Part shown: positions 63,740-64,000 of the stretch, piece after piece
Numbering within the stretch: the first letter of the stretch is position 1
Layout of the letters: the number at the start of each line of letters is the position of its first letter
Assembly (NCBI RefSeq): GCF_008386695.1
Contig: NZ_VUOC01000004.1
Location: 2,358,327 to 2,422,326 of the forward strand
DNA: 64,000 nucleotides
Reading direction: 5' to 3'
DNA from: Chitinophaga agrisoli
Lineage (GTDB): Bacteria > Bacteroidota > Bacteroidia > Chitinophagales > Chitinophagaceae
Made by a program: the position numbers and the translations under genes
Notes under the pieces: generated by a model
Database searches by the model: none
Told to the model about the DNA's origin: nothing
Seen by the model: the letters and a program-made list of their open reading frames with translations, nothing else

Positions 63740-64000
63740 TTACGCTTTTTTACCCTGTTCGTCATTTACCTGGTGCCAGATCATTGTCTGGTTACCGAAG
63801 ATCTTGCTGAAGCCCCTTACGTCTTCGCCGCTCCAGCCGCTGTTCATTTCGCCATACTTACCAAACTTGCTGCTCATCAGATCGTAGGACGATTCGATAC
63901 CGGTTACCTGGAAGCGGTAAGGCAGCAGTGTTACAAACACCTTGCCGGTTACCTGCTGCTGCGCGCTTTCAAGGTAAGCTTCAATATCGCGCATAACAGG
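63740..64000 (-). CDS. argG: Argininosuccinate synthase, C-terminal fragment
   Basis: The frame is open to the window edge and ends with the C-terminus of argininosuccinate synthase: MRDIEAYLESAQQQVTGKVF, then YDLMSSKFGKYGEMNSGWSG and EDVRGFSKIFGNQTMIW. About 87 residues are visible (P-V precede the Met); the ATP-binding part is outside the window. It condenses citrulline and aspartate. First visible gene of the arginine operon. Confidence 0.9.
   Translation of the reverse strand, partial: PVMRDIEAYLESAQQQVTGKVFVTLLPYRFQVTGIESSYDLMSSKFGKYGEMNSGWSGEDVRGFSKIFGNQTMIWHQVNDEQGKKA

Overview
The window reads as the chromosome of a Bacteroidota member, most likely Chitinophagaceae (Chitinophaga-like). 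Three things point there. Many genes have the Bacteroidota sigma signature TAnnTTTG upstream instead of a -10/-35 pair. The gene families are typical: split pntAA/AB/B transhydrogenase, diheme-type SdhC, TonB-dependent receptor, M56-TonB fusion, S9 and S41 peptidases, and an argF' type transcarbamylase. Short intergenic repeats are also typical of the group. It is almost wholly housekeeping sequence with high coding density. I see no rRNA, insertion sequence, prophage or CRISPR. After start correction no gene-free stretch exceeds 300 bases.

Layout. 1-1566 (minus): start of pntB, then pntAB-like and pntAA. 1673-2299 (minus): two small membrane proteins of unknown role. 2390-12335: a heme locus covering every step from glutamyl-tRNA to protoheme, as hemHG (minus) divergent from hemA-C-D-E-F-B-L (plus). 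12401-15672 (minus): orphan FecR-like protein, esterase, methyltransferase, GT2. 15813-18182 (plus): secreted coiled-coil protein, OxyR. 18337-25670 (minus): M48 protease, PlsY, PrmA, NIPSNAP protein, Pnp, RpsO, FtsE-like ATPase. 25821-27641 (plus): BlaI-type repressor and M56/TonB protein with a palindromic operator candidate. 27737-35215: purM, ribF, holA and exonuclease, a membrane coiled-coil protein, a receiver-only regulator, a YbiT-like ABC-F protein. 35337-37584 (plus): EcsC, carbonic anhydrase, MurI. 37646-47172 (minus): S9 peptidase, Gfo/Idh/MocA protein, sdhCAB, and an operon of sugar kinase, murQ and an unknown gene. 47293-53537: CtpA protease, serine hydrolase, small lipoprotein, Der, Era and initiator tRNA-Met. 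53688-56699: SSB, then a TPP riboswitch ahead of a TonB-dependent receptor. 56759-64000 (minus): arginine operon argG(partial)-C-D-F'-B-E-GNAT-H.

How it works together. The heme genes use the C5 route and oxygen-dependent late steps (HemF, HemY-type HemG), fitting an aerobe. SdhCAB and transhydrogenase supply respiration and NADPH. The arginine operon uses an N-acylated route with ArgF', so carbamoylation precedes deacylation by ArgE. MurQ with a BadF-type kinase suggests MurNAc recycling beside MurI.

The least ordinary items are: the TPP riboswitch, which moves the receptor start codon; the small membrane pair at 1673-2299; families of intergenic repeats that abut or contain stop codons; an ABC-F protein with a degenerate second Walker A; Thr at the acyl-specificity position of ArgF'; and a GNAT gene packed inside the arginine operon. 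I found no clearly new multi-gene system.
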